64,000 nt of DNA from Muribaculum intestinale (GTDB taxonomy: Bacteria; Bacteroidota; Bacteroidia; Bacteroidales; Muribaculaceae): contig NZ_CP021421.1 of assembly GCF_002201515.1 (NCBI RefSeq), positions 1,178,001 through 1,242,000 of the forward strand, read 5' to 3'. This document shows positions 41,482-50,657 of this stretch, one piece after another; positions within the stretch are counted from its first letter, which is position 1; the number at the start of each line of letters is the position of its first letter. Below the pieces are notes generated by a model. The model saw only the letters and a list, made by a program, of their open reading frames with translations, was not told where the DNA came from and did not search any database. Made by a program: the position numbers and the translations under genes.

Positions 41482-43464
41482 ATGAGACATAACAGCATAT
41501 ACATGCGATATACCGCGGCCATACTCTGCGCACTGATGCTGTGGAGCTGCGGGGGTGCCAAGCTCGCCGTTGCCGACGAGCAGATGGAACGCGGCGAATA
41601 CTACGACGCGTCGCGCACATACCGCGGAGTCTACAACAAGCTCAAGAAACGCGAGGAGCGCCCTCTGCGCGGTGAAGTCGCCTACAAAATGGGCCTTTGC
41701 TACCGCAAGCTCAACATGAGCGCCCGCGCCTCTGCAGCGTTCCAGAACGCACTGCGCTACTCCTACCCCGACTCACTGACACATCTTTACCTCGCACAGT
41801 CGCTACAGTCGGAGGGGCGCTACCGCGACGCCATCAACGCCTATCAGGACTATCTGGCCACAGAGCCGCGGGACGCCGCCGTTGCCGAGACCGGCATAGC
41901 CGGATGCCGCAAAGGGATGGGAGCGAAAGCCTCCCCCACCCGATATGTGGTGAAGCAGGCCAAACTCTTCAACTCACGCCGTGCCGACTTCTCACCGATG
42001 TTTGCCGGCGATGACCACGACGTGCTCTACTTCACCACGACCAACGAGAAGGTGACCGGCTCCAACCGCAGCGAAATTACCGGAATGAAAAAGGGGGACA
42101 TATGGGTAGCCCGAAAAAACGAGCAGGGACAGTGGCAACGCCCCGAGGCTGTGGAAGGGGAGCTCAATACCGAGCACGACGAAGGGATAATATCATTCTC
42201 GCCCGATGGCTCCACAATGTACCTGACGCGCGCGCGCCGCGAGCCCAACGCCCATACCGGCGTAGAGATATTCACCTCTCAGCGCGGCGATGCCAAATGG
42301 AGTGCCCCGGTAAAATTTGAGATTACAGCTGACACACTCTCCAGCTACGGCCATCCTGCCGTGTCGCCCGACGGCAACTGGCTCATATTCGCCTCCGACA
42401 TGCCGGGAGGCATGGGCGGCCTCGACCTATGGCGCATCAATCTCAAAGAACGCGCCGGCACCCTTGAAAATCTCGGCGAATTCATCAACACCCCGGGCGA
42501 TGAGTGTTTCCCCTATATGCGCGCCGACAGTCTGCTATACTTTGCCTCTGACGGCCATGCCGGACTCGGCGGTCTCGACCTCTTTCGTGCCGAGCAGACA
42601 CCGTCGGGCGGATGGAACATCACCAATATGGGCTATCCCGTCAACTCCGCATCCGACGACTTCGGCATTACCTTCGGCGAAGGCGAGAGCGGATACTTCA
42701 GCAGCAACCGAGGTGACGGACGAGGATACGACCATCTGTACTCATTCGTACTACCCGACCTTAAGATAACCATATCAGGTATGGTCCTTGACAAAGATGA
42801 AGAGCCTGTGCCCAACTCGGTGATACGAATCGTAGGCGACGACGGCTCCAACCAGAAAGCAGCCGGGAAGGCCGACGGCAGCTTCTCATTCCCCCTGCAG
42901 AGAGGCGTGCGCTATGTGATGCTCGCCGGAGCCAAGGGGTATCTCAACGCAAAACAGGAATTCCGGGCCGACACGGCCGAAGTCGATGCCGAATATGGTG
43001 TAGACTTCATACTCGCCTCCATCAACAAGCCCAATGTCGTCGACAACATATTCTACGACTTCGACAAGGCCACCCTGCGCCCCGAATCTAAGACCGCGCT
43101 CGACTCCATCGTGCAGGTGCTCCGCGACAACCCCAACGTGACCATAGAAATGGCATCGCATACCGACCGCTGGGGCTCGGAAGAGTACAACCAAAAGCTG
43201 TCGCAACGTCGCGCCCAATCGGTAATCGACTATCTTGTCGCCGCAGGCATACGCCCCGAACGCCTGTCGCCGCAGGGTTACGGGAAATCACGTCCGAAGA
43301 CAATCACAAAACGGCTCGCGCGCAGGTATCCCCAGTTCAAGGAGGGCGATGTGCTCAACGAAGAATTTATACTCTCACTCCCAGAGGAAGGCCAGGAAGT
43401 GGCCGACCAGATCAACCGTCGCACTGAATTCCAGGTGCTGTCAATCGACTACCACATGTACTGA
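41482..43464 (+). CDS. PorE-like OmpA-family lipoprotein (TPR, PD40 propeller, CRD, OmpA-C)
   Basis: The 660-residue protein has a lipoprotein-type leader (LMLWSCGG); an alternative ATG lies at 41503. Domains in order are TPR repeats (about 30-140), a PD40 beta-propeller (about 165-420, with ISFSPDGSTMYLT and HPAVSPDGNWLIFASD), a carboxypeptidase-regulatory-like domain (about 428-510), and an OmpA peptidoglycan-binding domain (about 525-650, NIFYDFDKATLRPES). This order is that of PorE, a periplasmic type IX secretion component, but similar proteins occur without T9SS. Its stop is 1 bp from the convergent xerD stop. Confidence 0.82.
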   Translation: MRHNSIYMRYTAAILCALMLWSCGGAKLAVADEQMERGEYYDASRTYRGVYNKLKKREERPLRGEVAYKMGLCYRKLNMSARASAAFQNALRYSYPDSLTHLYLAQSLQSEGRYRDAINAYQDYLATEPRDAAVAETGIAGCRKGMGAKASPTRYVVKQAKLFNSRRADFSPMFAGDDHDVLYFTTTNEKVTGSNRSEITGMKKGDIWVARKNEQGQWQRPEAVEGELNTEHDEGIISFSPDGSTMYLTRARREPNAHTGVEIFTSQRGDAKWSAPVKFEITADTLSSYGHPAVSPDGNWLIFASDMPGGMGGLDLWRINLKERAGTLENLGEFINTPGDECFPYMRADSLLYFASDGHAGLGGLDLFRAEQTPSGGWNITNMGYPVNSASDDFGITFGEGESGYFSSNRGDGRGYDHLYSFVLPDLKITISGMVLDKDEEPVPNSVIRIVGDDGSNQKAAGKADGSFSFPLQRGVRYVMLAGAKGYLNAKQEFRADTAEVDAEYGVDFILASINKPNVVDNIFYDFDKATLRPESKTALDSIVQVLRDNPNVTIEMASHTDRWGSEEYNQKLSQRRAQSVIDYLVAAGIRPERLSPQGYGKSRPKTITKRLARRYPQFKEGDVLNEEFILSLPEEGQEVADQINRRTEFQVLSIDYHMY

Positions 43465-43465
43465 A

Positions 43466-44401
43466 TCAGGCCTGATTACGGCGTATGTTGCGAGGATGGT
43501 GACATAGTATCTCACGGCGCAATTCCGTGCGGTCGAGATGCAGATATATCTCTGTCGTGCCGATTGACTCATGACCGAGCATCTGCTGTATGGCACGGAG
43601 GTTGGCGCCGCCCTCAAGCAGATGTGTGGCAAACGAATGCCGCAGGGTATGCGGACTGATCGAACGTGTTATCCCCGCCAGCGATGCCAGTTTCTTTATT
43701 ATATAGAATATCATGACCCGCGTGAGATGTGTGCCGCGGCGGCTCAGAAACAGATATTGCTCCTCGCGGGGCTTTATATCTATGGCCGCACGCTCAGGCA
43801 GATAATCGCGTATCTCCTCTATTGCCGCCGGCGATATAGGCACGATACGTTCCTTGCTCCCCTTGCCGCGTACCCTTACATATCCGTCGTCGAGAAATAC
43901 CGACGACAACTGCAGCTCCACAAGCTCGGTGACTCGCAGACCGCATCCGTAGAGGGTCTCCATAATCGCACGGTTGCGCTGTCCCTCCCGGCTCCCCATA
44001 TCGATACACCCGATCATGGCGTCAATCTCCTCGACAGTCAGCACCTCGGGCAGCTTGCGCACATGCCTGTTGGTCTCAAGCAGCAATGCGGGGTTTGCAT
44101 CCATATATCCCTCCATGTGCAGATATTCGAAGAAAGAGCGTATCCCGCATATGATACGCGCCTGTGTGCTACCGGCAATACCAAGGTCATGAAGTCCGGC
44201 CACAAACTCCTGAAGTTGGTCAAGGGAGACATCCGCGACCGATGTGTTCTCATCACTGAGATATGCTGCGAGCTTGCGCACGTCGGTCGAGTAAGCGGCA
44301 CACGAGTTCTCGCTCAGCCCCTTTTCAAGCATCAGATACGTGTAGTAATCCTCAAGAAGTTTGTCCCATTCCGGAAGAGTGCGCATACAGTAGACAGACA
44401 T
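43466..44401 (-). CDS. xerD: tyrosine recombinase XerD-type
   Basis: The 311-residue site-specific recombinase has a SAM-like N-terminal domain and a catalytic domain in which all active-site residues are visible: R156 (GCGLRVTEL), K180 (RGKGSKERI), H251 and R254 (HTLRHSFATH), H277 (LGHESIGTTE) and nucleophile Y286. It probably resolves chromosome dimers at dif with a XerC partner. ATG 44401 is preferred to the TTG at 44416. It is last in the gltX-waaA-yfhO run, not next to mobile DNA, which favours a housekeeping role. Confidence 0.9.
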   Translation of the reverse strand: MSVYCMRTLPEWDKLLEDYYTYLMLEKGLSENSCAAYSTDVRKLAAYLSDENTSVADVSLDQLQEFVAGLHDLGIAGSTQARIICGIRSFFEYLHMEGYMDANPALLLETNRHVRKLPEVLTVEEIDAMIGCIDMGSREGQRNRAIMETLYGCGLRVTELVELQLSSVFLDDGYVRVRGKGSKERIVPISPAAIEEIRDYLPERAAIDIKPREEQYLFLSRRGTHLTRVMIFYIIKKLASLAGITRSISPHTLRHSFATHLLEGGANLRAIQQMLGHESIGTTEIYLHLDRTELRREILCHHPRNIRRNQA

Positions 44402-44426
44402 TAAAGAGTATAACAAAATGCCACCT

Positions 44427-45164
44427 TTAGAACCACAGGCTGAAGCGCTGACGCGGCAGATGGCGCAGCCCTACAATCACTGCGACCCGGCTATTGGTGA
44501 AGGTCATACCATGGGAAATGCGTGCTTCAACGTCGGCCAGCAGCGAAGCCATGGCCTGCGACCTCATAAGATTGCGTAGAATCACAGTACCGCCTTGGGC
44601 AAGAGCATCGACCAACGCATCGGCACACATTGCAGCGTCATTCCCATCGTCGATAGAGTTTACAAGTATAAAGGAAGGAGTTTCCGCGGCACGGCATTCC
44701 GCACTGTACCTGTCGATAGCGGAATCAATCGAGCGGCACACCTCGATACGCCCGGAGTATCTGCGGGTCACTTCATCATACACCACATCGTGCGCGTCAG
44801 TGCCCTTGTATATCAACATCCGCGATGACGACGACACATCGAGCAATGCCGTAGTCGATACCCCATAAGAGGTACCTATCTGCATCATAACCTCAGGATG
44901 GAAATAACAGGCTATGCGGAAAAGCATCCTTGCCGACTTCATCGATATCAGCTTAGGACGCCTACCCTCAACCTTATGGGCAAGCGACGCCGCAATAGTG
45001 CGCCGTTCCTGAATATCGGAATATGCGTAATATGCCGACTGCTCGCGCAACACCCTGAGCACAAACATGAAGGCAAACGGGGAGTGTATGCCGAACCCTT
45101 TGCTCCGCTTGTAACGGTTGACGGCGGTAAGATACAGTTTAAACCTCTTCTTTATCTTTACCAC
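44427..45164 (-). CDS. SAM-methyltransferase-like protein of unknown function
   Basis: The 245-residue protein starts at GTG and overlaps the end of yfhO by 26 bp, suggesting translational coupling. The N-terminus KRSKGFGIHSPFAFMFV (about 19-35) is characteristic of a Bacteroidota group labelled class I SAM-dependent methyltransferase. The SAM-binding loop is degenerate (MQIGTSYGVSTTALLD, near 93-108), without the usual acidic residue before GxG. The C-terminal part is Rossmann-like. Substrate and activity are unknown. Confidence 0.6.
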   Translation of the reverse strand: MVKIKKRFKLYLTAVNRYKRSKGFGIHSPFAFMFVLRVLREQSAYYAYSDIQERRTIAASLAHKVEGRRPKLISMKSARMLFRIACYFHPEVMMQIGTSYGVSTTALLDVSSSSRMLIYKGTDAHDVVYDEVTRRYSGRIEVCRSIDSAIDRYSAECRAAETPSFILVNSIDDGNDAAMCADALVDALAQGGTVILRNLMRSQAMASLLADVEARISHGMTFTNSRVAVIVGLRHLPRQRFSLWF

Positions 45165-47691
45165 GGGCGGGGAGCGTAAATATAGCGAACAGAAGAGCCG
45201 CGAGAGCTGCTATGTAGATTACTATTACCGAAGCCATCGAGACAACACCGGTGGTTCTTACCGACTCAGGACGGTATGTCATTACGACATCGTGGGTTCC
45301 GGCAGGTACACGCACAGCACGCAACAGATAATCGACACGTCCAAGCGGCACATCGGCACCATCAACCGTAACCTCCCATCCCCAGGGGAAATACACCTCG
45401 GAGAATACGGCCAGACCTCCGTTGGCGCTCTTCACCCTGTAGGTGAGACGGTCGGGGGCATAGGATGTCTCATAAATAGTGTCGCCGGCCATCTTTGCAG
45501 GCACAGAAGTGCCGAGCACATCGCGGAAACGGCTGTCGCTCACTGCCGTAACAGCCGGATTGAGGCTATCGAGAGCGGCCATCTCGGCATCGGCGTTGTC
45601 AACATACACAATCCGGTCGACAAGCCAGGCATTGCCGAGCGCTCCCGGATTCTCCACCACCTCATTCTCACCTACAACCACATATTTGGCATTGAGCATA
45701 TTGAGTACATTCATGTTGGCTTCCGAAGGCTGTCCTGAAAGGAACTTTCCGAGATGACGCTCTATCATATCCTGATAGCGGGTGAGTTTGGCAGCATGGT
45801 ATCCGCCTATTGTCTTATGATGGTATGACGGAGCGGCCTCGTTGAAGCGCGGGATATCCATCACCCTGTAGTTCATGGCAGTATCCGCAAGAATCTTACG
45901 GTCAGCACCGGTAAGAGGGAACGGATTACCCTGTGCAAGCTGACGGGGAACGAAACTTGCCGAATCGAGATAGCGCTTGTTGACGTTGAACATATCGACA
46001 GTGACTATCACAACAAGCAGTGCCGCAAATACCCTTACGTTAATCTTACGGTTGCCGTAAAGCCAAAGCGCTACCGCACCGGCCACAATAAACGCCAGAC
46101 TGCGTAAACTGTCGGCTGAAATCATTGACATACGTATCTTCTGTACAGCTGCAAAAAGCGTGGCGTACGGAGCTTCCATCAGATATCCGCCATAAGCCGC
46201 GGCCTCCTGTTCGCTCAGGAAACTGCCGAAGAGTTCAGGCGCGAACATTCCGGCCAAACATAACACGGCGCAGATGCCGAACGTGATAAAGAACGGCTTC
46301 TGATAGCATGCTTTCCACTCGTCGCGGTTGGCGGCTATCTCCTTGAGGGCGAGTATGGCCAGCAGCGGGATGGTAAACTCAGCCACTACCAGGATGCTCG
46401 CTACCGTACGGAACTTGTTGTACATCGGGAAATGGTCAATCATGATATCGGTAAGCCACATCATGTTGTGCCCCCAGGCCAGCGCCACCGATATGAGAGT
46501 GCATGCCAACAGCATCCATTTCATCGGGCCCTTGACGATTACACATCCCAACAGGAAAAGAGCCACAAGCAGCGCGCCTACATATACGGGGCCGTTGGTC
46601 ATCGGCTGGTCGCCGAAATATTGCGGCAACTGCCCCAGATACGGTGCAATCTCGCCCGGAAGCTGTCCCGAAGCAGTCAGTTTGCCGGCTTCAGGCACAT
46701 CATACAGCGATAAAAACTTATTGCTTCCGGCTTCCGGCTTTATTGTGGCTCCACCCTTTACGTTAGGTATGAGCAGAGAGAATGTCTCGCTCTTACCATA
46801 GCTCCATGCAGTGATATAGTCCTTGTCGAGGCCTCCACCCTTGGCGCCGTCGGCCGAGGTAAGTTCACTATGGCGCCCGCGCATCGACTCCTTGGAATAT
46901 TCATAAGTATGATAGAGATTAGGACAGTTGGCCAGCACAGCCAGCACAGCCGATACAGCGAGCACACATGTGGCCTTGACCCAACGTCGCATATTATGGC
47001 TGCGGAACAGCATCACTCCATAGGCAATAACAAAGCCGACAACCACAATCATGAAATAATAGGACATCTGCACGTGGTTGCCCGCAATCTGGAACATGGC
47101 GAACAGAGCCGCCAGTGCACCGCCCGCGAGATAGCGTCCGCGGTAGGCAAGCACCATCCCGGCTATGGTGGGCGGTATATAGGCGAGTGTATAGAACTTC
47201 CATATGTGTCCGGCGCCTATGATGATTATGAAATAGGATGACATGCCGTAGGCAATAGCGCCAATCAGCGCAAAATACCATCGTACCCTCATGGCCAGCA
47301 GCAGGATAAAGAATCCCATCATCATTATAAACAGCAGATTGACCGGAGAGGGCAACCACAGCCCATAGGCCGTGCGCACTGCCGATATCACCTTGGCGGC
47401 CGCATAGTCGGGTGAAATCTGGAATGTAGGCATGCCGGAGAACAGAGCGTTGGTCCATCGTGGTGTATCGCCGGTCTCGGCGCGCCATGTCTCCACTTCA
47501 CGGCTTATGGCCACACCCTGCAATGTGTCGTGCTGACGCAATTCGCCGCCCTGCAGCGCATCCGGCCAGAAAAATGCCAGCGAGATTGCAGCCAGTATGA
47601 CGACCGACACGATGAAACCAATAAAAGTACGCGAAGTCAGGAACTCTCCGAATCGCTGACCTATCGATGATTTATTAACGGAAATGGCCAT
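45139..47691 (-). CDS. YfhO-family polytopic membrane protein
   Basis: The 850-residue protein (ATG 47691; an upstream TTG is less likely) has about 12-14 membrane segments, a periplasmic loop after the first (WPDALQGGELRQHDTLQGVA) and a C-terminal soluble domain ending in a membrane helix. YfhO proteins belong to the GT-C-like membrane glycosyltransferase superfamily; Firmicute members glycosylate teichoic acids. The role in Bacteroidota is not established. It lies between waaA and the methyltransferase-like gene, which suggests envelope glycan work. Confidence 0.8.
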   Translation of the reverse strand: MAISVNKSSIGQRFGEFLTSRTFIGFIVSVVILAAISLAFFWPDALQGGELRQHDTLQGVAISREVETWRAETGDTPRWTNALFSGMPTFQISPDYAAAKVISAVRTAYGLWLPSPVNLLFIMMMGFFILLLAMRVRWYFALIGAIAYGMSSYFIIIIGAGHIWKFYTLAYIPPTIAGMVLAYRGRYLAGGALAALFAMFQIAGNHVQMSYYFMIVVVGFVIAYGVMLFRSHNMRRWVKATCVLAVSAVLAVLANCPNLYHTYEYSKESMRGRHSELTSADGAKGGGLDKDYITAWSYGKSETFSLLIPNVKGGATIKPEAGSNKFLSLYDVPEAGKLTASGQLPGEIAPYLGQLPQYFGDQPMTNGPVYVGALLVALFLLGCVIVKGPMKWMLLACTLISVALAWGHNMMWLTDIMIDHFPMYNKFRTVASILVVAEFTIPLLAILALKEIAANRDEWKACYQKPFFITFGICAVLCLAGMFAPELFGSFLSEQEAAAYGGYLMEAPYATLFAAVQKIRMSMISADSLRSLAFIVAGAVALWLYGNRKINVRVFAALLVVIVTVDMFNVNKRYLDSASFVPRQLAQGNPFPLTGADRKILADTAMNYRVMDIPRFNEAAPSYHHKTIGGYHAAKLTRYQDMIERHLGKFLSGQPSEANMNVLNMLNAKYVVVGENEVVENPGALGNAWLVDRIVYVDNADAEMAALDSLNPAVTAVSDSRFRDVLGTSVPAKMAGDTIYETSYAPDRLTYRVKSANGGLAVFSEVYFPWGWEVTVDGADVPLGRVDYLLRAVRVPAGTHDVVMTYRPESVRTTGVVSMASVIVIYIAALAALLFAIFTLPARGKDKEEV

Positions 47692-47754
47692 GACCAATAT
47701 TTATAAGTAATTATGCAGGAGCACAGCTATTATCCGCACCCTTACATAAGCGAA

Positions 47755-49005
47755 TTAATTGATTGACTCAATGATGGAAGAGAGGGCTGTATATACACGC
47801 TGAGTGGCGCCGAGATGCTCGCGGATATAATGTCCGGCGGCACGTCCGGCCTCGTGCAGATATTCTGAATCTGATACAAGCGGGTCGATGGCACTGATAA
47901 AGCCGGCTTTGTCGCTGAAAGTGAAGGCCCCACCACACTCAATCATGTCGGACGCCTCCTTGAATTTTCGGTAATGGGGGCCGAAAAGCACAGGCATATC
48001 GTAGACCGCGGCCTCGTTGATATTATGTATACCCGCGGCGAATCCGCCTCCGATATAGGCGATATCGCCGTACCGATATACGCCTGACAGTTTTCCATAG
48101 CAGTCGACAATCAGGCAGTCGGCTTTTGCCGCCTGCTCGGGCGTGGCCTTTGACAGACACACGACGGGACGGTTGAGTTTAGAGACAATATCCTCGATAC
48201 GGTCGGTGCGTACCTCGTGGGGCGCGATTATCAGCCTGACTTCCGGATGGGAATTGACATAAGGGAGCAGCAGCTCTTCATCGGGCGGCCATGTGCTTCC
48301 GGCCACGATTGTCAGGCACGGACTGTCCTCCGATATGGCCTCGGCCTGAGGCACATCGGGACGCTCGCGCATGATGTCGGTAACTCGGTCGAAGCGTGTG
48401 TCACCGGCCACAGACACATTATATACACCTATGTCGGACAGGAGACGCATCGAGTTGTCGTCCTGTACAAAAATATGGGTGTAGCACCGAAGCATCGAGC
48501 GGAACATGCCACCCCACGGCTTGAAGAAAATCTGCGACTTGCGGAATATCGAGGAGATGATATATGTGGGTATGCCGCGACGGCGCAGTTCCTGGAGATA
48601 ATTGCCCCAGAACTCATACTTGATAAACAAGGCCATGCGCGGCTTTACTGCGTCGAGGAACGCTTTTACATTATGAGGAGAGTCAAGAGGAAGATAACTT
48701 ACGGCATCGACAAGAGGGAAATTGCATCTAACCTCATAACCCGACGGAGAGAAGAATGTAAGTAGAATCTTAGCCTGCGGATGAAGGCGGCGCACCATCT
48801 CTACGAAAGGACGCCCCTGCTCAAACTCTCCCAACGAAGCGGCGTGAATCCATATATAGCCATGGTCGCTGTCAATAGTGTGCCGAAGATACGGCAACGC
48901 TTCGCGCTGCCCTTTTAGAAGACGGCGCACCTTATCGCTGCGAAGTGCGGCGATACGCATACCAAGACCATACAGGCTTATGCCGGCATTGTAGAGGAGA
49001 TTCAT
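47755..49005 (-). CDS. waaA: 3-deoxy-D-manno-octulosonic acid transferase
   Basis: This 416-residue GT30 glycosyltransferase adds Kdo to lipid IVA on the cytoplasmic face of the inner membrane. An N-terminal hydrophobic segment is followed by IHAASLGEFEQGRPF (about 52-66), which holds the catalytic base Glu, then KYEFWGNY and AGSTWPPDEE. The frame is full length. The start codon overlaps the gltX stop by one base. Confidence 0.94.
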   Translation of the reverse strand: MNLLYNAGISLYGLGMRIAALRSDKVRRLLKGQREALPYLRHTIDSDHGYIWIHAASLGEFEQGRPFVEMVRRLHPQAKILLTFFSPSGYEVRCNFPLVDAVSYLPLDSPHNVKAFLDAVKPRMALFIKYEFWGNYLQELRRRGIPTYIISSIFRKSQIFFKPWGGMFRSMLRCYTHIFVQDDNSMRLLSDIGVYNVSVAGDTRFDRVTDIMRERPDVPQAEAISEDSPCLTIVAGSTWPPDEELLLPYVNSHPEVRLIIAPHEVRTDRIEDIVSKLNRPVVCLSKATPEQAAKADCLIVDCYGKLSGVYRYGDIAYIGGGFAAGIHNINEAAVYDMPVLFGPHYRKFKEASDMIECGGAFTFSDKAGFISAIDPLVSDSEYLHEAGRAAGHYIREHLGATQRVYTALSSIIESIN

Positions 49006-50534
49006 TACTCTGGGAGTGTGATGGCCCGGCGTCCGCGGTTTATACGGTTGATTGTTTCTTCCTTACCCATAAGTTCGGTGATATCGAACATGTGGGGACC
49101 CTTGCACTCTCCGACCACAGTGAGTCGGAAAGCGTTCATCACATTGCCGAGATGATAGCCTTTCGACGCAATCCAGTCGAGTACCACCTTTTCGGCTGCC
49201 GCCGATGAAAAGTCGTCAATACCGCGTATTACTTCGGTCAGTTCCTCCATGATACGTGGAGTGTCGGCATTCCAGCGTTTCTTCACATCCTTGGGAGCAT
49301 ACTCCGAGGGAGCGACAAAGAAGAAACGTGCCTGATCCCAAAGGTCGCGCACAAAATAGATACGGCTCTTTACCATACCTACGGCACGCGCTATGTATTC
49401 GTCGGTAAAGTCGTCGGGGTTTACACCATGCTCGCGCAGCACGGGCTTGAACAGACGGGCAAGCTCTTCGTCGGTTTTCTTTAGAAGATATTCATGGTTA
49501 AACCATTTTCCCTTCTCGAAATCGAAGCGTGCGCCGGAGCGTGAGCAGTGGGCAAGGTCGAAGCGTTTAATGAGCTCGTCCATAGTCATAAGCTCGGAGT
49601 CGTCGCCGGGATTCCAGCCAAGAAGGGCGAGGAAGTTGACTACGGCCTCGGGCAGATAGCCCGACTCGCGGTAACCGGAGCATACCTCGCCACCTTCCGG
49701 ATGCCATTCGAGTGGGAATACAGGGAAGCCCAGACGGTCGCCGTCGCGCTTGCTGAGCTTGCCTTTTCCGTCAGGCTTCAGAAGCAACGGCAGATGCACG
49801 AACGCAGGTGCGGTATCGGCCCATCCGAACGCCTCGTAAAGGAGCACGTGGAGGGGAGCCGATGGGAGCCACTCTTCGCCACGGATTACGTGGGTCACCT
49901 CCATGAGATGGTCATCTACGATATTGGCAAGATGATATGTAGGCAGATCGTCGGCGCTCTTATAGAGCACCTTGTCGTCAAGTACCGATGAGTTGATTGT
50001 AACCTTGCCGCGGAGCAGGTCGTTGACCACTACGTCGCGTCCGGGTTCTACCTTGAAGCGCACTACATAGGGATGACCTTCGGATATAAGTCGGTCGACC
50101 TCGCCACCCTTCATCGTAAGGGAATTGCGCATCGAGCCGCGGGTAGTGGCGTCATACTGGAAGTTGGGCACCGACTTGCGCTTTTCCTCCAGCTCGGCCG
50201 GAGTGTCGAAAGCGATGTATGCCTTTCCGCGGTCGAGCAGGCGGCCGACATGCTCACGATATATGTCGCGACGCTCGCTCTGCTTGTATGGACCGTAGGC
50301 ACCGCCTTCGCGCACGCCTTCATCGATGCCGATACCAAGCCATGCGAGAGCCTCGTTAATGTAATCTTCGGCACCGGGGACAAAACGGTTTGAGTCGGTG
50401 TCCTCGATGCGAAGTATCATATCGCCACCGTTCTGGCGGGCAAACAGATAATTGTATAGTGCGGTACGAACGCCGCCGATATGCAGGGGCCCGGTAGGTG
50501 ACGGGGCAAATCTTACTCTAACTTTACGATCCAT
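49005..50534 (-). CDS. gltX: glutamyl-tRNA synthetase
   Basis: The 509-residue class I synthetase has [14 protein letters not shown] (HIGH-type motif, about 8-21) and [12 protein letters not shown] (KMSKS-type motif), with an anticodon-binding C-terminal domain. Its length is typical of bacterial GluRS. It heads a minus-strand run with waaA, yfhO, a methyltransferase-like gene and xerD. A minus-strand TAAATTTG (50560-50567) is a possible -7 box. Confidence 0.97.
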   Translation of the reverse strand: MDRKVRVRFAPSPTGPLHIGGVRTALYNYLFARQNGGDMILRIEDTDSNRFVPGAEDYINEALAWLGIGIDEGVREGGAYGPYKQSERRDIYREHVGRLLDRGKAYIAFDTPAELEEKRKSVPNFQYDATTRGSMRNSLTMKGGEVDRLISEGHPYVVRFKVEPGRDVVVNDLLRGKVTINSSVLDDKVLYKSADDLPTYHLANIVDDHLMEVTHVIRGEEWLPSAPLHVLLYEAFGWADTAPAFVHLPLLLKPDGKGKLSKRDGDRLGFPVFPLEWHPEGGEVCSGYRESGYLPEAVVNFLALLGWNPGDDSELMTMDELIKRFDLAHCSRSGARFDFEKGKWFNHEYLLKKTDEELARLFKPVLREHGVNPDDFTDEYIARAVGMVKSRIYFVRDLWDQARFFFVAPSEYAPKDVKKRWNADTPRIMEELTEVIRGIDDFSSAAAEKVVLDWIASKGYHLGNVMNAFRLTVVGECKGPHMFDITELMGKEETINRINRGRRAITLPE

Positions 50535-50657
50535 AAGGGTACAGATATGTAATTTGCCGCAAATTTAAACAATTTTTCGCAAACAGAGATTTATAAGAGC
50601 TTTAAATTCCAATTGTCAATGTTTACGTCTGAGCCGGGTGGGTCTCACGCATGCGAA

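Noticed and set aside
43466..44401. xerD considered as an integrase of a mobile element
   Set aside because: It is embedded in a housekeeping run after gltX, waaA and yfhO. No attachment repeats or phage genes are nearby, and its sequence is of the XerC/D type.
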